From Anaerocolumna chitinilytica (lineage in GTDB: Bacteria > Bacillota > Clostridia > Lachnospirales > Lachnospiraceae), in the NCBI RefSeq assembly GCF_014218355.1, contig NZ_AP023368.1, positions 3,414,001 to 3,478,000 of the forward strand: a stretch of DNA of 64,000 nucleotides, written 5' to 3'. Below, in pieces: positions 44,839-54,297 of this stretch; position 1 is the stretch's first letter, and each line of letters starts with the position of its first letter. Under the pieces are notes generated by a model, which saw only the letters and a program-made list of their open reading frames with translations, did not search any database and was not told the origin of the DNA. Both the position numbers and the translations under genes were made by a program.

Positions 44839-46413
44839 ATGAACAGTATTATTTTTTTAATATCCAGGATTATTAAGAATAAATTCAAACTGCTTCTTCA
44901 CAAGCCTGGCATACTAGTACTATATTTATTTGCATTTATTGTCCTTATTTATTCGCTGCTATCTTCTACTATAATCCCGAATAATCAGCCCTCCTCCGAT
45001 AATGCAATCTGGGTTTTTATATTTTTTTCATTATATCTGATTTTGTTTTATTTTACAGCAGTCTCAAAGGGCCTCTCTTCCGGAAGCAGTTTCTTCGATA
45101 TGAGCGATGTGAACCTTCTGTTTTGTTCACCAACCAATCCCAAACACATACTGGCATACGGAATCTGTTCTCAAGCTGGTAAAAGCTTATTAGGCGGTGT
45201 TTTTCTGTTGATGCAGGGGGCAACTTTTACCTCTATGGGGCTAACCTCCTTTGATTTACTCTTATTCTTTGCAGGCTTTGTTATTGCACTTCTTCTGTTT
45301 GAGTTCATGTCACTGGCAATTTATACTTTATCCAGCCAGCGTGAGAACCGGAAAAAATTAATAAAAGTTATTTCAGTTATCCCATTTGTAATCTTTCTAT
45401 TATATTTTATAAAGAATTATCAACAAAGCGGAGATATTAAAATAGCACTGTTATCTTCTGTTGAAAAAGGGGCACTAAAGTTCATCCCTATTGGCGGCTG
45501 GATTACGGAAAGTCTGAGAAATTACCATACGGGAGATATGGCAGGAATGTATACCAACTTATTGCTTACACTGCTTACAGGTATTTTCTTGTTAGCCATT
45601 ATTATTTTGTACCATTCAGACTATTACGAAGATGTTCTGGTAGCAACTCAGGCTGCCTTTGAAAAGAAACGGGCTATGAAAGAAGGGGATTTTAATGCTT
45701 TGGCTAAAACCACCAAAAAGGTATCAAGGGTAAATCGGGCTATGAAAGGTTTGGGCTCTCAGGCCTTCTTTTATAAGCATCTCTTAGAGTCCTCCCGAAA
45801 TAATCGATTTTTTATACTGGACGGCGGCTCTCTGTTAGTGATAGCAGGTGCCAATCTAGTTGCATTCTTTGCAAAAGATACGGTTAGCCCTATTCTGATT
45901 CTGGCTATCTCCATGTATCTTCAGAGCTTTTTTATCGGTACGGGCAGAGGATTAAAGGAACTTTACAGTCATTATATCTATATGATACCGGAGTCATCTT
46001 TTCAGAAAATCCTCTGGAGTAATGGCGAAGTCATAGCAAAGCATATATTAGAAAGCATTTTTATGTTTTTGCCCTCCTTGTTATTTACGAATTGGAGTTT
46101 TATAACACTAATACTTTGCGCCTTGATACGAAGCCTGTTCTCTGTATTTTTAGTCGCAGGTAATTTACTCTCTCAAAGAATCTTTAAGGATGTAATCAGC
46201 CAGGGCTTCTTAATTATAATGTACTTACTTTTCATCCTGTTTACAATGGCACCGGGTATTGCTGCTGCTTTTATCTTATATGTGGCAGGGCACTTATATA
46301 CAGGTCTTATTATCTTAAGTTTATGGGAGTCTTTTCTTTCCCTGCTGTTCTTCTATCTTAGCAGAGGAGTACTCCATGATTGTGATATGCCAACCTTTCA
46401 AAAAAATAAATAA
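44839..46413 (+). CDS. ABC exporter, membrane protein
   Basis: This 524-residue protein starts at the ATG at 44839 after GGGAGG; a longer frame is unsupported. It has about 10-12 hydrophobic helices, an N-terminal block KNKFKLLLHKPGILVLYLFA and a middle soluble part (about 250-310) rich in Lys and Arg. The pattern is that of the putative ABC exporter family (ABC_export) found with lone ATPases in Firmicutes. It forms an operon with the upstream ATPase; what is exported is not evident. Confidence 0.87.
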   Translation: MNSIIFLISRIIKNKFKLLLHKPGILVLYLFAFIVLIYSLLSSTIIPNNQPSSDNAIWVFIFFSLYLILFYFTAVSKGLSSGSSFFDMSDVNLLFCSPTNPKHILAYGICSQAGKSLLGGVFLLMQGATFTSMGLTSFDLLLFFAGFVIALLLFEFMSLAIYTLSSQRENRKKLIKVISVIPFVIFLLYFIKNYQQSGDIKIALLSSVEKGALKFIPIGGWITESLRNYHTGDMAGMYTNLLLTLLTGIFLLAIIILYHSDYYEDVLVATQAAFEKKRAMKEGDFNALAKTTKKVSRVNRAMKGLGSQAFFYKHLLESSRNNRFFILDGGSLLVIAGANLVAFFAKDTVSPILILAISMYLQSFFIGTGRGLKELYSHYIYMIPESSFQKILWSNGEVIAKHILESIFMFLPSLLFTNWSFITLILCALIRSLFSVFLVAGNLLSQRIFKDVISQGFLIIMYLLFILFTMAPGIAAAFILYVAGHLYTGLIILSLWESFLSLLFFYLSRGVLHDCDMPTFQKNK

Positions 46414-46445
46414 CTTCGTAATGACCTTGTAAAGGAGGTTTATAA

Positions 46446-47021
46446 ATGAATAAAGATAGAAACTGGACTGTTTTATTTATCGGCGGGGCTTCGGGAGTAG
46501 GGAAATCTAGCATAGCTTATGAGATTGCACGATTTTATGGCGTGAATGTCCTGGAAGCAGATGATATTCACTTATCTGTGGAAGCAGTAACAACAAAAGA
46601 ACATTTTCCTGCAATACATTATTGGAACACCGGTGTAAATTGGAAAGATATCGGAGTTGATGCCAATGTAAACTGGTTGATTGATGTAAGCAAAGAGATG
46701 ATTCCGGTATTAAAAGCTCTTGTAAACAGGCATATTGAAGATAAGTTGCCAGTCATCATTGAGGGAGATTTTATCTATCCCGAATTCGCAGCTTCTTTCG
46801 AGCATCCAGAGGTAAAATCAATTTTTGTGCATGAGCCGGACATAAATCAGATTATGCAGAATTATTTATCCAGAGAAGGCGGCGATTTACAGCGTTACAG
46901 AGCAGAAATAAGTATCGCCTATGGAAAATGGATAACTACTATATGTAATCAGAAGGGCTTTAAAATGATTGAATCAAGACCTTGGGATACTGCTTTAACG
47001 AGAGTTTTAAATAGCTTATAA
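46446..47021 (+). CDS. P-loop kinase-like protein (2-phosphoglycerate kinase-like)
   Basis: This 191-residue protein has Walker A GGASGVGKSS at about 12-21, a conserved EADDIHLSVEAV and IIEGDFIYPEF, and a C-terminal arginine (LQRYRAEISIAYGKW). It looks like a small-molecule kinase of the 2-phosphoglycerate-kinase-like group; the substrate is unproven. Start ATG after AAAGGAGG. It follows the exporter membrane gene by 33 bases and probably belongs to that operon. Ends at a strong terminator. Confidence 0.75.
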   Translation: MNKDRNWTVLFIGGASGVGKSSIAYEIARFYGVNVLEADDIHLSVEAVTTKEHFPAIHYWNTGVNWKDIGVDANVNWLIDVSKEMIPVLKALVNRHIEDKLPVIIEGDFIYPEFAASFEHPEVKSIFVHEPDINQIMQNYLSREGGDLQRYRAEISIAYGKWITTICNQKGFKMIESRPWDTALTRVLNSL

Positions 47022-47028
47022 TGTTACT

Positions 47029-47057
47029 AAAACGGCTCCTTTTTCAGGAGCCGTTTT
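47029..47057. terminator. bidirectional terminator between convergent genes
   Basis: AAAACGGCTCCT and AGGAGCCGTTTT pair perfectly with a five-base loop; both flanks give T runs. It separates the kinase gene from the leftward isomerase gene. Confidence 0.9.
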
Positions 47058-47059
47058 GT

Positions 47060-47860
47060 TTAGAATATAAATTTTTTCATATGTTGGATGGTAAAATCAA
47101 GACCTTTTTCACCGATTTCACCTTGCCAGGTTTCCGAATGAGGCTCTATACTTAAGGTACCGTTATATCCACAGGCATATAAGGTAGACATAAATGCTCC
47201 CCAGTTTATCTGATCCATTCCTGCCGGGGGATCATCATAACGCTGACCGCCGATAATTAGGCTGCCTTTGATATGTACATGAGCAAAACGATGTCCCCAT
47301 GTCTTTGTCTCCAACAGGTAATCTCCATCGTGGTATACGCAATGGGAAGTATCATATTTAATATAAAGATCTTTAAGATGTCCTAAAATAATGCTCCAAG
47401 CTGGATCAGAATGTACAAAACTATTCCATCTGCAATTATAAACGGCTATCTTTACACCATATTCTTTTCCATAAGCAATTAACTCTTCAAAATACTTGAT
47501 GGCAGCAGTACAGTTATCATAAAGTGAAAGTGTTTCGATATAATTGCAGCCTGTAACATATACACCGCAGCCTATTTCACCGCACCACTTTATGAGTGCT
47601 TTTTCATTTTCCAGCTCAGTAATATTCTTTGAACCATCCTCTAATATTCTGGTGCTTCCCCATCTTCCTACACTGCCAACAAAGAGATTATATTTTTCTA
47701 AGTATTCTTTTAACTTAGGGGTTTCTGCGATATAGGAATCAACATCTTTACCCACGTTAATGCAAAATTCTAAAAATTCCAGCCCTTTCTCCTTGGCTGA
47801 ACGGAAAGGCTCTTCCGTAAACTTATCATCCTCAAAATTAGCTATTATTCCAAGCTTCAT
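47060..47860 (-). CDS. sugar phosphate isomerase/epimerase (TIM barrel)
   Basis: This 266-residue protein is of the xylose-isomerase-like TIM-barrel type. It has the metal-site segments VYNCRWN, KYDTSHCVYHDG, FAHVHIKGS and LSIEPHSE. Family members interconvert sugars or inositols; the precise reaction is unknown. It is encoded 61 bases downstream of the barrel glycosidase gene and is probably co-transcribed, turning over a released sugar. The start has no clear ribosome site; a lone AGGAGG lies about 40 bases upstream, so translation may be coupled or start elsewhere. Confidence 0.82.
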   Translation of the reverse strand: MKLGIIANFEDDKFTEEPFRSAKEKGLEFLEFCINVGKDVDSYIAETPKLKEYLEKYNLFVGSVGRWGSTRILEDGSKNITELENEKALIKWCGEIGCGVYVTGCNYIETLSLYDNCTAAIKYFEELIAYGKEYGVKIAVYNCRWNSFVHSDPAWSIILGHLKDLYIKYDTSHCVYHDGDYLLETKTWGHRFAHVHIKGSLIIGGQRYDDPPAGMDQINWGAFMSTLYACGYNGTLSIEPHSETWQGEIGEKGLDFTIQHMKKFIF

Positions 47861-47921
47861 AATTTAGCGAATATTCAAACTGATAACAGTCTGAATTTCT
47901 TACCTCCTATCATATTTTCTA

Positions 47922-49796
47922 TCATTCTACATGGATTCTCAAAGCTTCACCGGATTTTAATGTGTAAATCTTCTCTTTCATAAGAACTTCTTCTTTTACA
48001 TACAAGTCTTTATCCGGGTAGATTGTTTGCAAGTTAAATCTCATGTTCTGGCTATGTGTCCCAGTATTTTTAATGATAAACTCATTAGCTTTATATTCAT
48101 ACTCGACACCGTAGTTTTCTGCTGTTATTTTTCCATACTGATTAAGTGTCGGACGAATATCCAAATCCACATCCAACCCCGGACGCAGTCCTAAGAATTC
48201 CTGCATTAATACCCAGGTATAAACACAAGGATATTCGTAATAATAAGCCGCACCATGCCAATTCTTATCATCCTGATAATATACATGATTCATATCATAA
48301 CGTTCACCCATATGGAATTCATCCAGCTCTGCCTGAGCTGCAACTTGTAGGAGCTGATTATACAAAACATCTCCTCTGCCAAGAGAAGCCCAATAAGCTG
48401 CATCCCAGCACCAATAACGTCCTGCAGCACATAAGTCGTAAGGTCCGCCGCTCCCTATCTCATCCGGCGTGTAATCGGCAATACAGGGGGATAAAAAGGT
48501 GGGGAAACGCTGGAATTCCTCAAAATACTTCTCTATGATATTTTTCACTGCTTTGGTCTGTCCGTCATCACTATAACCAAAGAGCACGGGAAGACAGTTG
48601 GCCAATAAATGAATGTGATCATGCACCTGTCCGCTTCTATCAATCCAATCTACAAAATGGCTCTCTTTTTCATTCCAAAATCCTTGAGGAATTGGTTTCA
48701 CCATGGCGGAAGAAAGTTTATCTGCCAGCATTTTAAAACGAGCAGCCGCCTCAGAACGTCCTATATGGTTTTCTAATTCAGCCAATAATCCCAGTCCATG
48801 GGCTGCCAAGGCAGCTGACATACATTCCATTCCGTCTTTAATTACCTGATCTTCATAAAATACATCGGACCAAAGCTTTCCATTACGGTCCGTCAGATGT
48901 TCCAAAAGTGATGCAGCACCTTCCAAATCCTCTATGTGTGAATGTAACCATACACTATTTTTAGTAGTTGCGTAATACAACCAGGCTGTCTCCAGAATTT
49001 CTACATTTCCTGTTACTAAAAACATCTCCGCATTGGCAGACCGGTCCAGGCTGTCTCTGCGTACATGATACTCCCTCTCGCCTTTTGGCTGAACGGCACA
49101 AGGGTTTCGAAATAGGCCAATCGGGTCTTCTCTCATCATTTTAAATTGCAGATTCATCATTCTTTCTACAACAGATAACTCACAAGCTCCTCGTAACGCT
49201 ATACGACCTTTACTCTGGAACTCATGATCTACATCCGGATAGGTTCCTGCATATGTACCGGTATCTAAGGTACTGAGTACATAGCCTTCACTTACAGCAA
49301 AGTCCAGAGCGTCTGTTTTCTCAATAACAGATGGAAGTAACGTATCCCAGTAAAATCGGACGAAAGTATCCTCTAATTTTTTGCCCCCTTCTATCCCTAA
49401 AGATAAATGTTTACCAAACACATCACAAGCCGGCCATCCTGTATATAGCTTCAGAGTGTAGTCACCTTGTTCCAGCATGACTTCAACTCCTGAGCCTAAC
49501 AGCTTAGCATTTTTTTCTCCGGTTCCGCTTATAAGCACCGTTAGACCCTGTGAATTTGAAATCGGTAGAATCCAAAGGTTCCCATTGCAGCTTATCTTTG
49601 TAGTCTTCTCAGAGAGACACAGGTGATATATACTTTTTTCAATTTGCACTACACCTGCTACACGTGATACTTTGAAGGTAAGCGGACTTGTTTGCTTACC
49701 GACTGTCAATGTAAACTGACTTTCTCTCTCTTTCTGCAATTTGCCGTCCTTTATTTGAAAAGGCAGGTCTTGTAACTGCATATTGCTTTGTTCCAT
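47922..49796 (-). CDS. (alpha/alpha)6-barrel glycosidase, uncharacterised
   Basis: This 624-residue protein starts at the ATG at 49796 after AGGAGG; the frame reaches further to 49883 without a site. An N-terminal beta-rich part (about 1-150) precedes a six-hairpin barrel, recognisable by CMSAALAAHGLGLLAELENH, GSGGPYDLCAAGRYWCWDAA and a C-terminal sandwich. Relatives include rhamnosidase-like and cellobiose-phosphorylase-like enzymes, and I cannot set the family firmly. No signal peptide. Operator and -10 box are adjacent at 49931-49955. First gene of an operon with the isomerase. Confidence 0.7.
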   Translation of the reverse strand: MEQSNMQLQDLPFQIKDGKLQKERESQFTLTVGKQTSPLTFKVSRVAGVVQIEKSIYHLCLSEKTTKISCNGNLWILPISNSQGLTVLISGTGEKNAKLLGSGVEVMLEQGDYTLKLYTGWPACDVFGKHLSLGIEGGKKLEDTFVRFYWDTLLPSVIEKTDALDFAVSEGYVLSTLDTGTYAGTYPDVDHEFQSKGRIALRGACELSVVERMMNLQFKMMREDPIGLFRNPCAVQPKGEREYHVRRDSLDRSANAEMFLVTGNVEILETAWLYYATTKNSVWLHSHIEDLEGAASLLEHLTDRNGKLWSDVFYEDQVIKDGMECMSAALAAHGLGLLAELENHIGRSEAAARFKMLADKLSSAMVKPIPQGFWNEKESHFVDWIDRSGQVHDHIHLLANCLPVLFGYSDDGQTKAVKNIIEKYFEEFQRFPTFLSPCIADYTPDEIGSGGPYDLCAAGRYWCWDAAYWASLGRGDVLYNQLLQVAAQAELDEFHMGERYDMNHVYYQDDKNWHGAAYYYEYPCVYTWVLMQEFLGLRPGLDVDLDIRPTLNQYGKITAENYGVEYEYKANEFIIKNTGTHSQNMRFNLQTIYPDKDLYVKEEVLMKEKIYTLKSGEALRIHVE

Positions 49797-49930
49797 TGCT
49801 AACCTCCTAAGTCGTGCGGTTAGTATATATACCGCCATTATATAGATTTTACCCCGGGATTCAGCAAGTAAATTATGAAGCACTTGCTGATATAAGAAAA
49901 GAAAATTTCTAAAAATATAGTTTCTCCATG

Positions 49931-49955
49931 TTTGAAACCCGTTTCAAACATTATA
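49931..49955 (-). promoter_or_regulatory. operator beside the -10 box of the barrel-glycosidase operon
   Basis: TTTGAAACCCGTTTCAAA (49931-49948) is the best palindrome of the set, with eight-base arms. TATAAT (49950-49955, minus strand) lies one base before it, so binding would prevent transcription. A -35 box is not clear. Confidence 0.85.
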
Positions 49956-50057
49956 TCAAAAGATAATAAAAAAAGCGATACCTTTACGAAAACTTTGATA
50001 ATACTTTTCGATACAATTACTTTTGTTTAACTCCCCGGTTTACAAGATAACATATCA

Positions 50058-50954
50058 AAAGGGCAGAGTATAATTTCTTATACTATGCCCTCAGACTGTA
50101 GACAAAGCTAATTATTAAAGAATCATATAAATATATGTGTATAAATAATCAATACTATATTTTATCCTTGCTTATCGTATTCATTAATAAATCAAAATTT
50201 GTCAGGGGAGTAGTCAATTCGCAGTTGGTAACAAAAGCGAATATTTATTATGGACTTTAATATATTGTAATGAATTAATACCATAGGTGATGTCGTGAAA
50301 TATAATAAAAGTTGGAGATTTATCGTTATACTAATTTTGTCGGATATATTACTCTTTGAAATGGTCTTTTATTTACAGAAAAATCACACCTTACCGGTAT
50401 TTAATTACTCTCAAACTACCGAATCGGAAACAAAAGATGAATTAATTATTTCTTTATTTATGAACAATATCATTGCCGATAGCAGTAAATTTTATAATAA
50501 TTATTTTCCGGATTCGTATCCACTAGAATACTTTAATTATGAATTTAAAATTAAAGATATTCATAAAGAAGGCGAACCATTAAATATTTACATTACATTT
50601 GACACAACACCAGTTATAGGTCCACATATTTCAGTTGGCGATGATGAAATCACTTATAAAGTAGATCCATCCGGTAATAAAACACTTGTTGGTTTTAATC
50701 ATATAAAATCGTACGAAATTCCTGAAAGATTACGACCAAACATGATTAAGCCTTATCCCGAAAAAAAGAATTAATATATCATTATTAATGTGAATCAATA
50801 ATTAATTCCAATTTAATAACATAGATTTACTAAAGGCACGGAAATCCCCGTGCCTCTAATATGTATAAATATTCTGTTTTTGCATAATCCAAAATTCAAA
50901 ATTAATTTGTCTACAGTCTGAGGGCAGAGTATAATTTCATATACTCTGCCCTTT
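50058..50954. repeat. 49-bp inverted repeats framing a DUF3888 gene
   Basis: The left copy is 50058-50106 and the right copy 50906-50954. As inverted repeats they match at all but about six positions, most in the small loop. Each copy holds a hairpin with arms GGGCAGAGTATAA and TTATACTATGCCC, next to TCAGACTGTAGACAAA (inverted in the right copy). The 799 bases between them hold one gene and a small hairpin (50836-50857). It could be a mobile cassette, an invertible segment or a pair of matched terminators. No transposase is inside. Confidence 0.8.
50295..50774 (+). CDS. DUF3888 family membrane-anchored protein
   Basis: This 159-residue protein has a hydrophobic N-terminal anchor (about 10-27, FIVILILSDILLFEMVFY) and an extracellular DUF3888-like domain, seen in LFMNNIIADSSKFYNNYF and GPHISVGDDEITYKVDPSG. 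The start is GTG with AGGTGA four bases upstream. DUF3888 proteins occur across spore formers without known function. The gene is the only one inside the inverted repeats at 50058-50954. Confidence 0.72.
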   Translation: MKYNKSWRFIVILILSDILLFEMVFYLQKNHTLPVFNYSQTTESETKDELIISLFMNNIIADSSKFYNNYFPDSYPLEYFNYEFKIKDIHKEGEPLNIYITFDTTPVIGPHISVGDDEITYKVDPSGNKTLVGFNHIKSYEIPERLRPNMIKPYPEKKN

Positions 50955-51008
50955 GTTAATAAAATTAAGATTAAACATTATTATATCATGGCGTTTTTGC
51001 TTAATATT

Positions 51009-52601
51009 TTACAAATTACTTAGCAGATAGGATTCTGCCTGATCTGCCGGTAATGCTTCACTATAAAGATATCCCTGTGCTTTATTGCACCTTGCACTCT
51101 TTAGGAAGATCTCCTGCTCACTGCTTTCTATCCCTTCGGCTGTTACGGTAAGATTCATGCTCTGTACCAAAGCAATAGTGGATTCAATAATACTCTTATT
51201 AAACTCATCGGTAAATAAGGTATCTAAAAAGCTCTTATCCATCTTAATATTACTGATAGGATATAATTTTAAGTAATTCATGGATGAGTAACCTGTTCCG
51301 AAATCATCCAATGCAAAGGAAATTCCAAGTTCACTTAAGGCTTCAATCATATGTCTGGCACTTTCGCTTTCCTGTAAAGCAGCTGACTCTGTAATCTCTA
51401 ACTCTACATTAGAAGTGTTCACCCCTGTAAGTTCTATGATTTCCTTTACTTTTTGGTAAAAATCATTATCCTTTAACTGTCTGACAGATATATTAATGCT
51501 CATGGTTAGGTCTCTATAACCTTTATCCTGCCATATCTTTAATTGCTTTAAGGCTTCTTCCATTACAATCAGACCTATAGGCACTATTAACCCTGTTTCC
51601 TCCGACAGCTTTATAAACTGAGCCGGTTTTAAAACACCTCTTTCTGCGTGCTCCCATCTGACTAGAGCTTCAAAGCCTATAACCTTGTCGGTCTTTAAAT
51701 CAATCTGAGGTTGGTAATAAACAACGAATTCCTTTTTCTCAATGGCACGCCTTAGTTCCGACTGGTTTTGTATCTTCTCCATGATTCTGTCATTCATAGC
51801 TGCCTTAAAGTAGGCAAAGGTATTTTTCCCGGTCATTTTAGCAGAGTACATGGCGGTGTCTGCATTTTTAAGAAGAACTTGAGTCGTCTTACCATCCTTT
51901 GGTGCCATAGCTACACCAATACTGACTGTTACAAAATATTCCTTTAAAGATAAAACAAAGGGATATTCAAAAACCTTAAGAATCTTCTTTAACTTACTTT
52001 CATATTCACCGACATCTGTAAAGTTCTGTGTCAGAATGACAAACTCGTCACTGCCCAGTCTTGCCAGATAGTCATTCTCATCAATAGATTGCTTCAATCT
52101 ATGGGTGATGTCAATTAGCAATTCATCTCCATAGGAATGTCCTAAATTATCCGTAATCTGCTTAAAATCATCCACATCGATATACATCAGTGCTACAATT
52201 TCTTCATTCCGAAGAGTCAGCATGACATTATCTACGAGCTCAGTCAAAGCATAGTGGTTGGGTAATTGGGTCAGTAAATCTGTAAAAGCTATCTTTTTCA
52301 GTTTATCATTGTTCTTTTTCAGTTCTTCATTCTTTGTTTGGTATTGATTTCTAGTATTTACAGCTTCTTCATAGGAGAACTCCAGTAAATGATATTCCTC
52401 ATCCAACTGTTCCTTTTGTCCTGATAACGCTTTTAAAGCCCTAGTCTTCCTGCTATGGAGAATAAACAATACGATTAGGAGGAGTATTCCTATGCCAGCC
52501 ACAATAAAAAATATATTCCCTGTACTATAAGGTATAATATACTTCTTATCTCCTCCCAGTGACTCAATAGTTATCATAGTATTTAGTATTATCGTACCCA
52601 A
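51009..52601 (-). CDS. GGDEF/EAL c-di-GMP protein, degenerate GGDEF motif
   Basis: This 530-residue protein has a single membrane helix (about 28-48) and a coiled coil (about 55-103), then a GGDEF domain whose signature is GSDEF at 183-187 and which lacks an RxxD inhibitory site. An EAL domain follows with all key elements: FEALVRWE (E311), NISVRQL, ELEITESAAL, LDDFGTGYSS, IKMDKSFLD and TAEGIES. The phosphodiesterase part should break down c-di-GMP; the cyclase is doubtful because of the changed motif. The start is TTG after AGGAGA/AGG. No sensor domain outside the membrane is visible. Confidence 0.9.
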   Translation of the reverse strand: MGTIILNTMITIESLGGDKKYIIPYSTGNIFFIVAGIGILLLIVLFILHSRKTRALKALSGQKEQLDEEYHLLEFSYEEAVNTRNQYQTKNEELKKNNDKLKKIAFTDLLTQLPNHYALTELVDNVMLTLRNEEIVALMYIDVDDFKQITDNLGHSYGDELLIDITHRLKQSIDENDYLARLGSDEFVILTQNFTDVGEYESKLKKILKVFEYPFVLSLKEYFVTVSIGVAMAPKDGKTTQVLLKNADTAMYSAKMTGKNTFAYFKAAMNDRIMEKIQNQSELRRAIEKKEFVVYYQPQIDLKTDKVIGFEALVRWEHAERGVLKPAQFIKLSEETGLIVPIGLIVMEEALKQLKIWQDKGYRDLTMSINISVRQLKDNDFYQKVKEIIELTGVNTSNVELEITESAALQESESARHMIEALSELGISFALDDFGTGYSSMNYLKLYPISNIKMDKSFLDTLFTDEFNKSIIESTIALVQSMNLTVTAEGIESSEQEIFLKSARCNKAQGYLYSEALPADQAESYLLSNL

Positions 52602-52829
52602 ATTTTTCCTGTCTCTCCTTTTACATAGAGCCTGTTTTACTACATATTATACCAATAAATCGTTGACAAAGCAATCATTTTTTACTTTTTGCATAATAAC
52701 CGCTTCCTTAACGGTGAATAATACAATAGGTTCACGTTAATTATAGGTTCCATGTAATCATTACTGTACGGGATTATATCCAATAAATATATCCTATATA
52801 CGATGTACTTCAAAAGGGTTCTTACTATA

Positions 52830-54218
52830 TTACTGTCTATCCGTTAAGTATTTATCAATAGCGATGGCTGCCTTTTTACCGGCACCCATAGCAAGGATAA
52901 CCGTAGCTGCTCCAATAACCGCATCCCCGCCTGCGAAAACTCCTTCTTTTGTAGTCTGTCCGGTTTCTTCATCGGCAATAATACAATTATATTTATTAAG
53001 ATCGAGACCTTTTGTGGTTGATGAAATCATCGGATTTGGACTTGTTCCAAGAGACATAATCACCGTATCTACCGGAAGTTCAAATTCGGAATCTTTCCTT
53101 GGAACCGGCCTTCTTCTGCCAGAGGCATCCGGTTCGAGAAGTTCCATTTCTTCACATTTCATGCCCTTTACCCATCCGTTGTCATCTACAAGAATTTCTG
53201 TTGGGTTTGTCAGGAATTTGAATATAATTCCTTCTTCCTTGGCATGGTGCACTTCTTCCACTCTGGCAGGCAGTTCCTCTTCACTTCTTCTATACACGAT
53301 ATATACTTTTGCTCCAAGCCTGAGAGCTGTCCTGGCTGCATCCATAGCCACATTACCGCCTCCTACAACAGCCACTGTCTGTCCTGCTGCAATTGGGGTA
53401 TCATAGCTGGCGTCAAAAGCTTTCATCAGATTATTTCTGGTAAGGTACTCATTGGCAGAGAATACACCATTTGCATTTTCACCGGGTATTCCCATAAATT
53501 TCGGTAGCCCTGCACCGGAACCAATGAATACAGCCCTATAGCCTTCTTCCTCCATCAGCTCGTCGATGGTAATGGATTTACCGATTACTACATTGGTTTC
53601 TATTTTAACTCCAAGAGCTTTCACATTCTCAATCTCAGTCTTTACCACGGTTTCCTTTGGTAAACGGAATTCAGGTATACCATACACCAGTACGCCGCCA
53701 GGTTCATGAAGAGCTTCAAAGATGGTGACCTCATACCCCAGCTTAGCAAGGTCTCCCGCACAGGTAAGGCTGGCTGGGCCGGAGCCGATAACTGCTACTT
53801 TCATATTCTTTTTCTCCGTTGGCAAGTCCGGTTTAATGTTATTCTCTCTTGCCCAATCCGCAGCAAAACGCTCTAATTTACCGATAGATACCGGTTCACC
53901 CTTTATGCCTCTGATACACCTTTCCTCGCACTGGGTCTCCTGCGGACATACTCTTCCGCAGACAGCAGGAAGTGCTGTATAATTACTCAGTACTTTATAA
54001 GCACCTTCCGGATTGCCTTTTTCTATTTCTCGGATAAATCCGGGGATATCAATATTGACAGGACATCCTGCAATACATCTGGCATTCATACATTTTAAGC
54101 AACGGCTGGCCTCCAACTTCGCTTCCTTTTCATCATATCCCAAACAAACTTCTTCGAAATTATGCGCTCTTACCTGCGGATCTTGTTCTCTGACAGGTAC
54201 TTTCTTTAACACATCCAT
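52830..54218 (-). CDS. nfnB: NADPH/ferredoxin bifurcating oxidoreductase, large subunit (GltD-like)
   Basis: This 462-residue FAD protein resembles glutamate synthase small subunit. N-terminal cysteine clusters (CLKCMNARCIAGCP and CGRVCPQETQCEERC) bind [4Fe-4S] centres. The FAD site is VIGSGPASLTCAGDLAK near 146 and the NADPH site is VVGGGNVAMDAARTALR near 289. Paired with the FAD/[2Fe-2S] subunit 79 bases upstream, it most likely forms NfnAB, which links ferredoxin, NADH and NADPH by electron bifurcation, and not a glutamate synthase, since no large GltB subunit is encoded here. Start ATG after GAGG. Confidence 0.87.
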   Translation of the reverse strand: MDVLKKVPVREQDPQVRAHNFEEVCLGYDEKEAKLEASRCLKCMNARCIAGCPVNIDIPGFIREIEKGNPEGAYKVLSNYTALPAVCGRVCPQETQCEERCIRGIKGEPVSIGKLERFAADWARENNIKPDLPTEKKNMKVAVIGSGPASLTCAGDLAKLGYEVTIFEALHEPGGVLVYGIPEFRLPKETVVKTEIENVKALGVKIETNVVIGKSITIDELMEEEGYRAVFIGSGAGLPKFMGIPGENANGVFSANEYLTRNNLMKAFDASYDTPIAAGQTVAVVGGGNVAMDAARTALRLGAKVYIVYRRSEEELPARVEEVHHAKEEGIIFKFLTNPTEILVDDNGWVKGMKCEEMELLEPDASGRRRPVPRKDSEFELPVDTVIMSLGTSPNPMISSTTKGLDLNKYNCIIADEETGQTTKEGVFAGGDAVIGAATVILAMGAGKKAAIAIDKYLTDRQ

Positions 54219-54297
54219 AATTACCTCAATTCTGCTGCCTATTACGGCATTACTCTCTTAAGCGGAGATGTCTCCTCTCCCTTGTCCTAAATGGTTA

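Noticed and set aside
52830..54218. Glutamate synthase small subunit (GltD)
   Set aside because: No large subunit is encoded in the window and the neighbour is the NfnA-type protein, so NfnB is the better reading.
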